Assembly: GCA_011389865.1 (NCBI GenBank)
Contig: JAABTL010000001.1
Coordinates: 62,001 to 126,000, forward strand
Source: Trueperaceae bacterium
Lineage (GTDB): Bacteria > Deinococcota > Deinococci > Deinococcales > Trueperaceae
Direction of reading: 5' to 3'
DNA: 64,000 bases
The notes below the pieces were generated by a model that worked only from the letters and a program-made list of their open reading frames with translations, was not told the origin of the DNA and did no database searches. Both the position numbers and the translations under genes were made by a program. The first letter of the stretch is position 1; each line of letters starts with the position of its first letter. Positions 48,859-56,765 of this stretch are shown one piece after another.

Positions 48859-49881
48859 GTGCTCGTGGACGCTGCCCCGAACCGTGTGACGCCCGCGATC
48901 GAGACCGTCCGCCTGACGAAGCGGTACGGCAGCCGGCCCGTGGTCCGCGACCTGTCGCTTCGCGTCCAGCCGGGCGAGGTGTACGCCCTGGTCGGTCCGA
49001 ACGGTGCCGGCAAGACGACCGTGATCCGGCTGGTCGCCGGCCTGGCCTTCCCGACCTCGGGGACGGTCCGGATGCTGGGCGAGGATCCCCACGAGCGCCC
49101 CTCGGTGCGGCGCCGGCTCGGCGCCGTGGTCGAGGCGCCGGCGGCCTTCTACCCCTACCTCAGCGGGCGCCGCAACCTGCGGCTGCACGCGCGCCTGGCG
49201 GGCGGCGTGCCCGCGGGCCGGATCGGCGAGGTGCTCGACCGCATGGAGCTCACCGCCGCCGCGGATCGACCGGTCGGCATCTACTCGCTGGGCATGCGGC
49301 AGCGCCTGGGCGTGGCGGCCGCCCTGCTGACGCGCCCGGAGATCCTGGTGCTCGACGAGCCCGCGAGCGGCATGGACCCGCTCTCGCTGCACCTGGTGCA
49401 TCGCGTCCTGCAGGAAGCGGCCCACGAGGGCACCGCCGTGCTCCTGTCCACCCACCACCTCGAGGAGGTGGTGGCGTACTGTCACCTCGTCGGGCTGATG
49501 GAGGAGGGCGAGCTGATCGACGCGGTCGACCTGCGGGATCGGCGGGCCCGCTTCCGCGTGCGGGTGTCGGACGTGCCGGCGGCGGTGGCCCTGTTGCGGG
49601 CACAGCCATGGGTGCGCGAGGCGCAGCGGCGAGGCGATCACCTGGTGGCGGCGCTCGCCCCCGGGACCGGCGCCGAGCGGCTCGCTGCTGCCCTCGTCGG
49701 CGGCGGCATCGACTTGCTCGAGATCGGCCCGGACGTGTTCGACCTCAGGGCGCACTACCGGGAGCGGGTGACCGCCGAACGCGCGCGCCGCACCGCGGTC
49801 GAGGCCCTGGCGATCGACGCGGAGCCGCAGCGACTCGGCCGCGCCGGCCGCGCGGAGCACGGGCGCGGGGGCGCGCGGTGA
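48859..49881 (+). CDS. ABC-2 type transporter ATP-binding protein
   Basis: A 340-residue ATPase. Walker A is GPNGAGKTT, the signature YSLGMRQRL and Walker B ILVLDEPASGMDP, followed by STHHLEEV. The N-terminal region (TVRLTKRYGSRPVVRDLSLRV) and C-terminal extension fit the CcmA/drug-exporter subfamily. It pairs with the overlapping permease gene to form an exporter; the substrate is unknown. The start is GTG 48859, or GTG 48865 (338 residues), which has GAGGT upstream. Confidence 0.85.
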   Translation: MLVDAAPNRVTPAIETVRLTKRYGSRPVVRDLSLRVQPGEVYALVGPNGAGKTTVIRLVAGLAFPTSGTVRMLGEDPHERPSVRRRLGAVVEAPAAFYPYLSGRRNLRLHARLAGGVPAGRIGEVLDRMELTAAADRPVGIYSLGMRQRLGVAAALLTRPEILVLDEPASGMDPLSLHLVHRVLQEAAHEGTAVLLSTHHLEEVVAYCHLVGLMEEGELIDAVDLRDRRARFRVRVSDVPAAVALLRAQPWVREAQRRGDHLVAALAPGTGAERLAAALVGGGIDLLEIGPDVFDLRAHYRERVTAERARRTAVEALAIDAEPQRLGRAGRAEHGRGGAR

Positions 49882-50651
49882 TCGCGCTCCTCTCCATGGA
49901 ACTGGGCAAGCTGGCGCACCTGAGCAGCGTGCGCTTCGGCCTGGTGGTGCTGGCACTGTTCCCCTGGCTCTGGGCCTACGCCCCGGGCGTGTTCGACGTG
50001 TACGGGTTCTTCATCGTCTCCGGCTTCCAGGTGCCGGCGCTGTCGCTGCTGTCGAGCATGGCCTTCCTGCTGCCGCTGCTGGTGGCGATCGCCGCGGCCG
50101 AACTGCTCGGCATCGAGATCCAGCACGGCACGCTGCCGACCGTGCTGCTGCGTCCCGTCACCCGCTCGCAGTGGCTGCTCGCGAAGCTCCTCGTCGTCTC
50201 CGCACTGCCGTTCCTGGCGCTCGCCTGGTTCCTGCTGGCGTCGCTCGTGGCGGGCGCCTCCTTCGGCTTCGGGTCGTTCGTGGGCGGCACGGGGTTGGGC
50301 GCCTCCGGCCTCCTCGGGACGGGGACGATGGCGCCGGCGGCGGCGTGGGGCGAGCTGCTGCGCGCCTACCTGATCGCGGCCTACGCGCTGTTGCCGATCG
50401 CCCTGCTGGCCGTGCTGTTCGCGGTGTTGTTCATGAACGCCGCCGCCGGCGCCCTCGCGACGCTGGCGACGCTGATCGTCATGGAGCTGCTGGTCGTCTT
50501 CCCGGGCGTGACGCCCTACCTGCTCACCTCGCAGCTGTCCGCGTACGTCGCGCCTGCGAGCGACCTCGGCTGGGTGGTCGCGCTGATCGCGTTCTACTGC
50601 GCGGCGTTCGCCGCCGTCGCGGTCATCGTGTTCGAACGCAAGGACTTCTGA
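49878..50651 (+). CDS. ABC-2 type permease (NosY-like)
   Basis: A 257-residue membrane protein with six predicted helices. The pattern IEIQHGTLPTVLLRPVTRSQWLLAKLLV, where a charged segment precedes the third helix, is typical of ABC-2 permeases of the NosY/CcmA-partner type. A Gly-rich external loop (FGFGSFVGGTGLGASGLLGTGTM) is notable. GTG overlaps the ATPase stop by 4 bases. Confidence 0.8.
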   Translation: MIALLSMELGKLAHLSSVRFGLVVLALFPWLWAYAPGVFDVYGFFIVSGFQVPALSLLSSMAFLLPLLVAIAAAELLGIEIQHGTLPTVLLRPVTRSQWLLAKLLVVSALPFLALAWFLLASLVAGASFGFGSFVGGTGLGASGLLGTGTMAPAAAWGELLRAYLIAAYALLPIALLAVLFAVLFMNAAAGALATLATLIVMELLVVFPGVTPYLLTSQLSAYVAPASDLGWVVALIAFYCAAFAAVAVIVFERKDF

Positions 50652-50652
50652 C

Positions 50653-52002
50653 ATGGCCGCCGGCGCGTCGCCCGCTCGGTGTTCCGGGCGCCGCCGACCG
50701 CGGTGGGCGGCGCGCGCGCTCGTGGGCCTCGTGCTCGCGACCGTCGGCGCGTCCGCTCAGGCGATCAGCTTCACCGTGCAGGTGATCGCCGTGTCGGATC
50801 AGGCGACCGCCGTCGACATCTCGCGGAGCCTGTTGCGCGACGGCTTCCCGGCGTACGTCGTGCGCTCGACGGGGGGCCAGGGCGACGTCTACCGGGTGCG
50901 GGTGGGCGCGTTCGCCAACCGGGCGGCTGCCGTGCGCTACGCGGCGGCGATGCCCGACGTCGCCGGCGCGCGGCCCGTCCCCGCCCTCGCCGAGGCGATC
51001 CCGGGCGGCATCATGCCGCTCGCGCCCCGCGTGCTGTGGGAGGGTTCGGTGGGCGGCGAGGACCTGCGGGTCTTGCCCTGGCCGGACGGCGTGGCCGTGC
51101 GGCGCCAGGTCCTCGATCCGCTGCGACAGGCGACCTACACCCTCGTGCAGGGCGACGACGTGCGCACCGTGCGGGCCTGGCGGCTGGCGCCCCTGGCGGA
51201 GTTGCCGTCCCCGCCGGGCTTCGACCTGCTCGACGTCCCGTTCATCGACCTGACCCTCGAGCCGGCCGCCGAGGGTGAGCCCGCGGCCGAGGGTGAGCCG
51301 GGCGCCGAGGGGGAGACGGAGGAGGAGGATCCCGTGCCGGCCGCACCCGCGCCTGCCGAAAGCGAGCCGGCCGAGCCGGCGTCGGTGCCCGGAGAGGACG
51401 ATGCCGACGGGGCCCCCGACGGCGAGGGCGCCGCGGACGAGGGGACGACCGCGGAGAGCCTGCACGAGGCCGGCCTCGTGTTGCTCCGTGACCGGTCCCT
51501 CTGGCCGCCTGCGTGGACGGACGACGGCGAAGAGGTGCGGGAGGCGTTCCGCGTCGCGACGCTGGACCTGGTGAGCGCCCGCCTCGGTGTCGCCGCGGAG
51601 GCGATCGCGGCGACCGCATACCTGCCGGGCGGGGAGCCGCCGCCGGCGCTCGTGGTCGTCGAGCTGTCCGACCGCAGCGGGCGCGATGTCGGCGACATCC
51701 GGGGGCTCGGGGACCCCACGGAGGCCCTCCGGCCCGAGGGCCCGCCGCCGCTCGCGGGCAGCGACACGAGCTGGTGGCCCGAACCCGACATCGGCACGCG
51801 CGTTCGGCTGGACGTCGCCGCGGAGGCGCCGCTGGGGGGAGAGGCGTGGGTGCTCGAGAACGACGCCGGCTTCGTCCGCATCGTGACCGCCGACGGGGCC
51901 AACTGGCGCGCGATCGCCGGCGTCTTGCTGTGGAGCGATGGGCGCTACGCGCTGGTGCGCGACGGCGACGAGGTCGTGCTCGTCGACTTCACGGCGCGCT
52001 GA
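50653..52002 (+). CDS. Exported SPOR-domain protein
   Basis: A 449-residue protein with a long signal (about 1-37, LVGLVLATVGASAQA). Residues about 39-105 fit a SPOR domain (FTVQVIAVSDQATAVDISRSLLRDGFPAYVV, YRVRVGAFANRAAAVRYA), which binds denuded peptidoglycan at division sites. A disordered linker rich in Glu, Pro and Ala (about 200-275) separates a C-terminal part of unknown fold (VLWSDGRYALVRDGDEVVL). It may act in cell division or envelope maintenance. It begins 1 base after the permease stop. Confidence 0.72.
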   Translation: MAAGASPARCSGRRRPRWAARALVGLVLATVGASAQAISFTVQVIAVSDQATAVDISRSLLRDGFPAYVVRSTGGQGDVYRVRVGAFANRAAAVRYAAAMPDVAGARPVPALAEAIPGGIMPLAPRVLWEGSVGGEDLRVLPWPDGVAVRRQVLDPLRQATYTLVQGDDVRTVRAWRLAPLAELPSPPGFDLLDVPFIDLTLEPAAEGEPAAEGEPGAEGETEEEDPVPAAPAPAESEPAEPASVPGEDDADGAPDGEGAADEGTTAESLHEAGLVLLRDRSLWPPAWTDDGEEVREAFRVATLDLVSARLGVAAEAIAATAYLPGGEPPPALVVVELSDRSGRDVGDIRGLGDPTEALRPEGPPPLAGSDTSWWPEPDIGTRVRLDVAAEAPLGGEAWVLENDAGFVRIVTADGANWRAIAGVLLWSDGRYALVRDGDEVVLVDFTAR

Positions 52003-52044
52003 TGCCCGTGATCGGCCGCCCGCGTCGCCCCTGAGCGAACGTCG

Positions 52045-53004
52045 TCAGCCGGCGGCGACCACGACGGCCTCGCCGCGTGCCGCGAGCCAGCGCTCCGCGG
52101 CCATCGCGGCCCGCGTCCCGGCGCCCACCGAGGTCGACAGCTGGCGGTAGACCTCGTCGGCGACGTCGCCGGCGGCGAAGATGCCCTCGACGTCGGTGTA
52201 GATCTCGTCGCGCACGTCGACGTAGCCGTGGTCGTTCAGACGCACGACACCGTGCAGGTAGTCGGTGTTCGGGACGTGGCCGACGTAGACGAAGACGCCG
52301 TCCGCCAGGATCTGCCCCTCGATGCCCGTGACGACGTCGCGGGTCCGCACGCCGGTGACCTGGCCGTCGGCGCCCAGGATCTCCTCGACGACGGTGTTCC
52401 ACACGAAGTGCATCTTGGGGTTGGCGAAGGCGCGCTCCTGGGCGACCTTGTTCGCACGCAGCTCGTCGCGCCGGTGGACGACCGTCACGCTCTCGGCGAA
52501 CTTCGTCAGGAACGTGCCCTCCTCGATCGCGGCGTCGCCGCCACCGACCACGACCACCTGCTTGCCGCGGTAGAAGAAGCCGTCGCAGGTCGCGCAGGTC
52601 GACACGCCGCGGCCGTAGAACTCGTCCTCGCCGGGCACGCCCAGGCGGCGTGGGTTCGCGCCGGTGGCGACGATCACCGCCTGCGCCAGGTAGTCGCGTT
52701 CGTAGCCGTGGATGCGGAAGCGCTCGCCCTCCCGGGCGACGCCGTCGATCTCGTCCATGACGATGCGGGCGCCGAAGCGCTCCGCCTGACGCACCATGCG
52801 CTGGGCGAGCTCGGGGCCTGCGACCGCGGTCTCGAACCCCGGGTAGTTCTCGACCTCCTCGGTTTGGGCGATCTGCCCGCCGGGAAGGCCCTTCTCGACG
52901 ATGACGACGTCGAGTTGTCCGCGGCCGGCGTAGATGCCGGCGGTGAGGCCTGCAGGTCCGCCGCCGATGATCAGCACGTCGGTTTGGGTGGTGGCTCGGG
53001 TCAC
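52045..53004 (-). CDS. trxB: Thioredoxin reductase
   Basis: A 319-residue FAD/NADPH flavoprotein reducing thioredoxin. It shows [18 protein letters not shown], the redox pair CATC in [14 protein letters not shown], the NADPH motif [26 protein letters not shown] and the FAD-tail [19 protein letters not shown] start at 53004 has GGAGG 5 bases upstream and a TAGCAT -10 before that. A second -10, TATAAT, sits further upstream beside a CsoR-like dyad. Confidence 0.93.
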   Translation of the reverse strand: MTRATTQTDVLIIGGGPAGLTAGIYAGRGQLDVVIVEKGLPGGQIAQTEEVENYPGFETAVAGPELAQRMVRQAERFGARIVMDEIDGVAREGERFRIHGYERDYLAQAVIVATGANPRRLGVPGEDEFYGRGVSTCATCDGFFYRGKQVVVVGGGDAAIEEGTFLTKFAESVTVVHRRDELRANKVAQERAFANPKMHFVWNTVVEEILGADGQVTGVRTRDVVTGIEGQILADGVFVYVGHVPNTDYLHGVVRLNDHGYVDVRDEIYTDVEGIFAAGDVADEVYRQLSTSVGAGTRAAMAAERWLAARGEAVVVAAG

Positions 53005-53021
53005 GGTTTCCTCCGACAGGG

Positions 53022-53027
53022 ATGCTA
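53022..53027 (-). promoter_or_regulatory. TAGCAT -10, proximal trxB promoter
   Basis: Minus strand; RNA would begin next to the GGAGG site (53014-53010), giving a very short leader. Confidence 0.5.
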
Positions 53028-53056
53028 GCACCGTCGTTCGGCGCCGCCCGTTCGGC

Positions 53057-53076
53057 ATTATACCTAGGGGGGGTAT
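53057..53076 (-). promoter_or_regulatory. TATAAT -10 with overlapping CsoR/CstR-like dyad
   Basis: On the minus strand a perfect TATAAT (53062-53057) overlaps an inverted repeat, ATACC-N7-GGTAT (53060-53076), with a G/C run in the centre. Operators of CsoR-family repressors have this look (ATACC and GGTAT arms around a G/C tract). Confidence 0.4.
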
Positions 53077-53195
53077 CGATGGGGCCCGCGGGCCGACGAT
53101 GGCGCCGCGGCCCGCGACGGCGCGACGCGGTCAGACCACCCGCTTCCGGCCCCGCCACGTGCACAAGTACACGTGGCGGCCGTGGCGCCGCGTGC

Positions 53196-53201
53196 TAGCG
53201 T
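53196..53201 (+). promoter_or_regulatory. TAGCGT -10 before the PAS-GGDEF-EAL gene
   Basis: RNA would start near 53208, so GTG codons further upstream cannot be used. A structured leader of about 65-130 nt follows. Confidence 0.4.
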
Positions 53202-53224
53202 GGAACGCGGAAGAGCGTGGGAAA

Positions 53225-53274
53225 GACCCGCATCGCCGAGGGGTTGGGAGGCCCCGAGGACCACGGGGCGGGTC
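53225..53274 (+). promoter_or_regulatory. Structured leader ending at the ATG
   Basis: GACCCGC (53225-53231) pairs with GCGGGTC (53268-53274), which touches ATG 53275. Inside is GGGG (53240-53243) with CCCC (53252-53255). It could hide the start codon. Confidence 0.35.
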
Positions 53275-55584
53275 ATGGGACCAAACGACGGCGAGCCTTC
53301 GGCTCATCGATCGGTCGTGGTCGCCACACGCCCAACGACCATGACCGACGCCGAGCGCACAGGACCGAAGGACCCCCGTCGACCCACCAGGGACCGCGCC
53401 CAGCTCGCGCAGCTCCGGGAGCGGGTGTGGTCGGGCTTCGCGTCGGAGGACGTCGACCTCGTCAGCATCGTCGAGCCGCTCTCCGAGGTCCTGGCGGGGG
53501 AGGTCTTCGTCGTCAGCGACCTGCGCCGGATCGGATCGCCGCTGGTCCACGTCGAACCCGGGTTCGAGCGGCTCACCGGCTACGCGCCGCAGGCCGCCCT
53601 CGGGCGCGAGCTCGGCTTCCTGCTGCGCAACGACACCGACCAGGAGGCCGTGCGCGAGGCGCGCGAGGCCGTCCGCGAGGGCAACGCGATCGGCGTGACC
53701 CTGCGCAACTACCGCGCCGACGGGTCGCTCTTCTGGTGTGAGCAGCGGCATCACCCCGTGCGCGACGAACGCGGGCGCGTCGCCCATCTCGTCACCGTCC
53801 TGCGCGACGTCACCGATCAGGTTCACGCCTACGGCGCCGAGCAGGTGGAGCGCGAGCAGAGCGCCGCGGGCGTCGGGGGGGCGCCTTGGTTCGCCTACGG
53901 CGCCATGTTCGACGCCCAGGGGGCGTTCCGGCTGTCATGGGTCAGTGGCGACACGGTCGCCGTGCTCGGCCGCGACCGCGCCGACGTCATGCGCGACGGC
54001 TGGGCCGAGATGATCGAGCCCGAGGCGCGAGCGATCGTCGCCGAGCGCGGCGCCGCGCTGCGCGAGGCAGGGGGGAGCCGCCGCGACCGCTACCGCCTTC
54101 GCCTGGCGGGTGGCGACGAGCGGACGGTCGAGGATGCGGTCTCGGTCAGCTGGGTGGCGGCCGAGGCCAGACTCTTCGCGGTCCACGGGACCGTGCGCGT
54201 CGTCGAACCGCCGCGTTCCTCTGTGCGCGCCGCCCTCGCCGGCGTCGACCCCACGACCGGGTTGCCGACCGAGGAGGTGCTCGCCGACCGCCTCGTCCTG
54301 GCGACCCGCCGCGCCCAGCGGCAGGGTGGGCGGGTGGCGCTCGTCGCGCTGTCGCTCGACCACTTCGCTTTCGTCGAGACGCACCTCGACGCGCAGCGCG
54401 GGGAGCGCCTCGAGCGAGAGGCCGCCCAACGGCTGCGGCGCGCCCTGAGGCGGAGCGACACCCTCGTGCGCGCCGGCCGCGGCGAGTTCATGGTGCTGCT
54501 CGAAGACCTCCCCGACGCCGACGCCGCGCTGCCGGTCGTCGACAAGCTGCTCGCGTGGGTGTCGCGGCCCTTCGACGACGGCCGGCTGCGGGTCGAGCTG
54601 TCGGCCTCGGCCGGCGTGGTGGTCGCCGACGGGCCGCTGCGCATCGACGCGTTGCGCGACGAGGCCGTCGGCGCGCTCGCGCGTGCGCGGGCGACGGGCG
54701 GCGGCGGCTTCGCGTTCGCCGACCCCGCCTTGGACGAGCGCGCGCGCTCGCGGCGCGCCTTCGAGCTGGAACTCCGCGGTGCCTTCGCCGGCGACCAGTG
54801 GCTCCTGCACTACCAGCCGCGCTTCCGGCTGTCCGGCGACGAGGTCACCGGTTTCGAGGCGCTCGTGCGCTGGCGGCACCCCGAGCGGGGCCTGCTGTTG
54901 CCGGCCGACTTCCTCGGCGAGCTCGAGCGGATGCACCTGGGCGGCGAGCTCTTCGAGCGGGTCCTCCCGCTCGCGTTGCGGCGCGCCGCCGAGCGCGCTC
55001 GCCTGGGTCGTGCCGCGCGCGTCGCCGTCAACGTCGGCGTCGCGGAACTCGACCGCGACGACCTGGTCCCCTTCGTGCTGCGCTCGCTCGAGCGGGCCGG
55101 CGTGCCGCCCGCCATGCTCGAGCTCGAGCTGCATGCCGGTGCCGATCCGAGCGCCCTGATGCGCTGCGCCCCGCGGCTGGCCGCGCTCCGCGCGCACGGC
55201 GTTCGCCTGGCGCTCGACGGCTTCGGCGCCGGCGACACCAACCTCGCCCGACTGCGTGAGCTACCGATCGACATGCTCAAGATCGACCGCAGCTTCGTGC
55301 AGCGCCTGGGCGGCCGCGTCGGGTCCGGCGGCCCGGTCGGGTCCAACGCCCCGGTCGCGTCCAACGACCCGGTCGGGTCTAACGACCCGGTCGGGTCTAA
55401 CGACCCGGCCGACCTCGAGCTGCTGCGGGCCATGGTGGCGATCGGTCGCGGGCTCGGGCTCACGGTGGTGGCCGGAGGCATCGAGACCGAGGAGCAGCGC
55501 AGCCGATTGCGGGCGATCGCCTGCGACGAGGGGCAGGGCTACCTGCTCGCGCCGCCGGCGGCCGACGTCGCCGACGAGGCCTGA
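53275..55584 (+). CDS. LOV/PAS-PAS-GGDEF-EAL protein with degenerate catalytic sites
   Basis: A 769-residue signalling protein. Residues about 70-182 match a LOV domain (VEPGFERLTGYAP, NYRADGSLFWCEQRHHPVRDERG), but the adduct Cys position reads GRELGF, with Leu113. A second PAS-like region spans about 205-310. The GGDEF domain (about 325-480) has GRGEF at 401-405. The EAL domain (about 495-760) keeps EAL (528-530), Asn586, Asp648 and LKIDRSF, but Ala621, Gly649 and Gly734 replace three expected acidic residues. It probably neither makes nor degrades c-di-GMP and may act as a receptor or scaffold. The start is uncertain: ATG 53275 or ATG 53341. It overlaps the convergent DUF3810-like gene by 46 bases. 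Confidence 0.8.
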   Translation: MGPNDGEPSAHRSVVVATRPTTMTDAERTGPKDPRRPTRDRAQLAQLRERVWSGFASEDVDLVSIVEPLSEVLAGEVFVVSDLRRIGSPLVHVEPGFERLTGYAPQAALGRELGFLLRNDTDQEAVREAREAVREGNAIGVTLRNYRADGSLFWCEQRHHPVRDERGRVAHLVTVLRDVTDQVHAYGAEQVEREQSAAGVGGAPWFAYGAMFDAQGAFRLSWVSGDTVAVLGRDRADVMRDGWAEMIEPEARAIVAERGAALREAGGSRRDRYRLRLAGGDERTVEDAVSVSWVAAEARLFAVHGTVRVVEPPRSSVRAALAGVDPTTGLPTEEVLADRLVLATRRAQRQGGRVALVALSLDHFAFVETHLDAQRGERLEREAAQRLRRALRRSDTLVRAGRGEFMVLLEDLPDADAALPVVDKLLAWVSRPFDDGRLRVELSASAGVVVADGPLRIDALRDEAVGALARARATGGGGFAFADPALDERARSRRAFELELRGAFAGDQWLLHYQPRFRLSGDEVTGFEALVRWRHPERGLLLPADFLGELERMHLGGELFERVLPLALRRAAERARLGRAARVAVNVGVAELDRDDLVPFVLRSLERAGVPPAMLELELHAGADPSALMRCAPRLAALRAHGVRLALDGFGAGDTNLARLRELPIDMLKIDRSFVQRLGGRVGSGGPVGSNAPVASNDPVGSNDPVGSNDPADLELLRAMVAIGRGLGLTVVAGGIETEEQRSRLRAIACDEGQGYLLAPPAADVADEA
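55318..55407 (+). repeat. 18-bp tandem repeat in the EAL domain
   Basis: Five units of 18 bases encode (P)VGSND-type hexapeptides in the loop after SFVQRL, where most EAL proteins have a short linker. The last units are nearly identical. Confidence 0.85.
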
Positions 55585-56753
55585 GCACACCACGGCGGCG
55601 CCGCCTGCGGGGCCGTCACCCCATCGCAGGCGGCGAGCGCGTTGACCAACAGCACGCCCGCACGACCGTAGTCGGCGATCCCCGCCTCGACGCCCTGCGC
55701 CCGCAGGTAGCCGTCATAGACGGCCGACGCGGCGCGTTCGACGGTCGCCGAGCGGTGCCGCGCGATCGCGGCGCGGCTGGCGACCCAGGCGTCGCCGGCC
55801 ACCGCCGGCAGCGTCGCCCAGGCCGCGTCCAGGCGCGCGCGCCAGGCCGGGTCGTCGTGCGCGACCCGGCCGAGCTCGGCGCGGACGAGCAGCAGAGCGT
55901 GCAGCGCGGCGGCGAAGCGGACGTCCGGGTCGGCGCAGGCGAGCCCGGCCAGCGTCGCGAGCGCGTCCGTCTCCGCCTCGCGCGCCCAGCCGGCGGCATG
56001 CGCCAGCTCGTGGAGGGCGGTGCTCGTCGCCGCCACCGGCGGCAGGCCGCCGTCGAGGTGAGGCTCGCGCCACCACGGTGCCTGGAACCCCGCGAAGCCG
56101 CCGCTGAGCAGCAGGCCGGCGGGCAGCGTGCGCACACGCCCTGGGAGCCGCAGGGGGTCGGCGCGCTCCAGCACGAAGGCATCGGCGGCCGCCACGCAGG
56201 CCGCCGCGGCGGCGAACGTGTCGTCCCGCCAGGCGGCGTCGAGCGCGACCGCTTCGCTCGAGGGCGGGGCGCTGGCGACCGCCAGCCTGAGGAGCCCATC
56301 GAGGACGGCCCAGGTCGGCTCGGCCGTCGGCGCCTCCGCACCGAGCCCGAGCCGCGCCTCCAGCGGGGTGCGGCGGTAGCCGAGGCCCCAGGCCAGCTCG
56401 AACGCCGGGCCCAACGCCGCGACGAGGACCAGCACCCAGGCCAGGCGCGACGTCCGATCGAGCGTTCGCCGCCCCGCCACCGCGACGACGACGACCAGCC
56501 AGGCGATCGCGCCGACCAGCGTGAGGGAGACCGGCGAGGCGTCGATCCAGGCGGCGGTCGCCGCCGACAGCGGCGGCAGCAGGCCGCCGGCCCAGCGGCC
56601 GTCGATCCAGCCGGTGGGCATCACCCGCAAGGCGGCCCACGCCGCGACCAGCACGCCGAGCGTCACCCACGGCAGCCGCCGCGCGCGGGGCGTCGCGCCG
56701 CGTCCGCGGTCGGGCCGGGGCTCGCGAACGGCTGGGTGGGGAGTGACCGGCAT
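55539..56753 (-). CDS. DUF3810-like membrane zinc metalloprotease
   Basis: A 404-residue protein. Three membrane helices (about 28-130) precede an exterior domain. HELAH at 248-252 in STALHELAHAAGWAREAETDALA gives the zinc HExxH and a downstream Glu, the pattern of DUF3810 proteins. Function is unknown. ATG 56753 lies 6 bases after TAGTCT, which is inside the end of the ABC-F gene, so it can be transcribed separately although only 9 bases separate the two. Its last 46 bases overlap the convergent GGDEF-EAL gene. Confidence 0.7.
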   Translation of the reverse strand: MPVTPHPAVREPRPDRGRGATPRARRLPWVTLGVLVAAWAALRVMPTGWIDGRWAGGLLPPLSAATAAWIDASPVSLTLVGAIAWLVVVVAVAGRRTLDRTSRLAWVLVLVAALGPAFELAWGLGYRRTPLEARLGLGAEAPTAEPTWAVLDGLLRLAVASAPPSSEAVALDAAWRDDTFAAAAACVAAADAFVLERADPLRLPGRVRTLPAGLLLSGGFAGFQAPWWREPHLDGGLPPVAATSTALHELAHAAGWAREAETDALATLAGLACADPDVRFAAALHALLLVRAELGRVAHDDPAWRARLDAAWATLPAVAGDAWVASRAAIARHRSATVERAASAVYDGYLRAQGVEAGIADYGRAGVLLVNALAACDGVTAPQAAPPWCAQASSATSAAGGASR

Positions 56754-56759
56754 CGCCCC

Positions 56760-56765
56760 AGACTA
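56760..56765 (-). promoter_or_regulatory. TAGTCT -10, leaderless
   Basis: Six bases before ATG 56753 on the minus strand, overlapping the final codon of the ABC-F gene. Confidence 0.5.

Noticed and set aside
53208-53274. c-di-GMP riboswitch before the GGDEF-EAL gene
   Set aside because: The conserved GEMM bulges and tetraloop receptor are not visible; only a generic nested stem can be supported.
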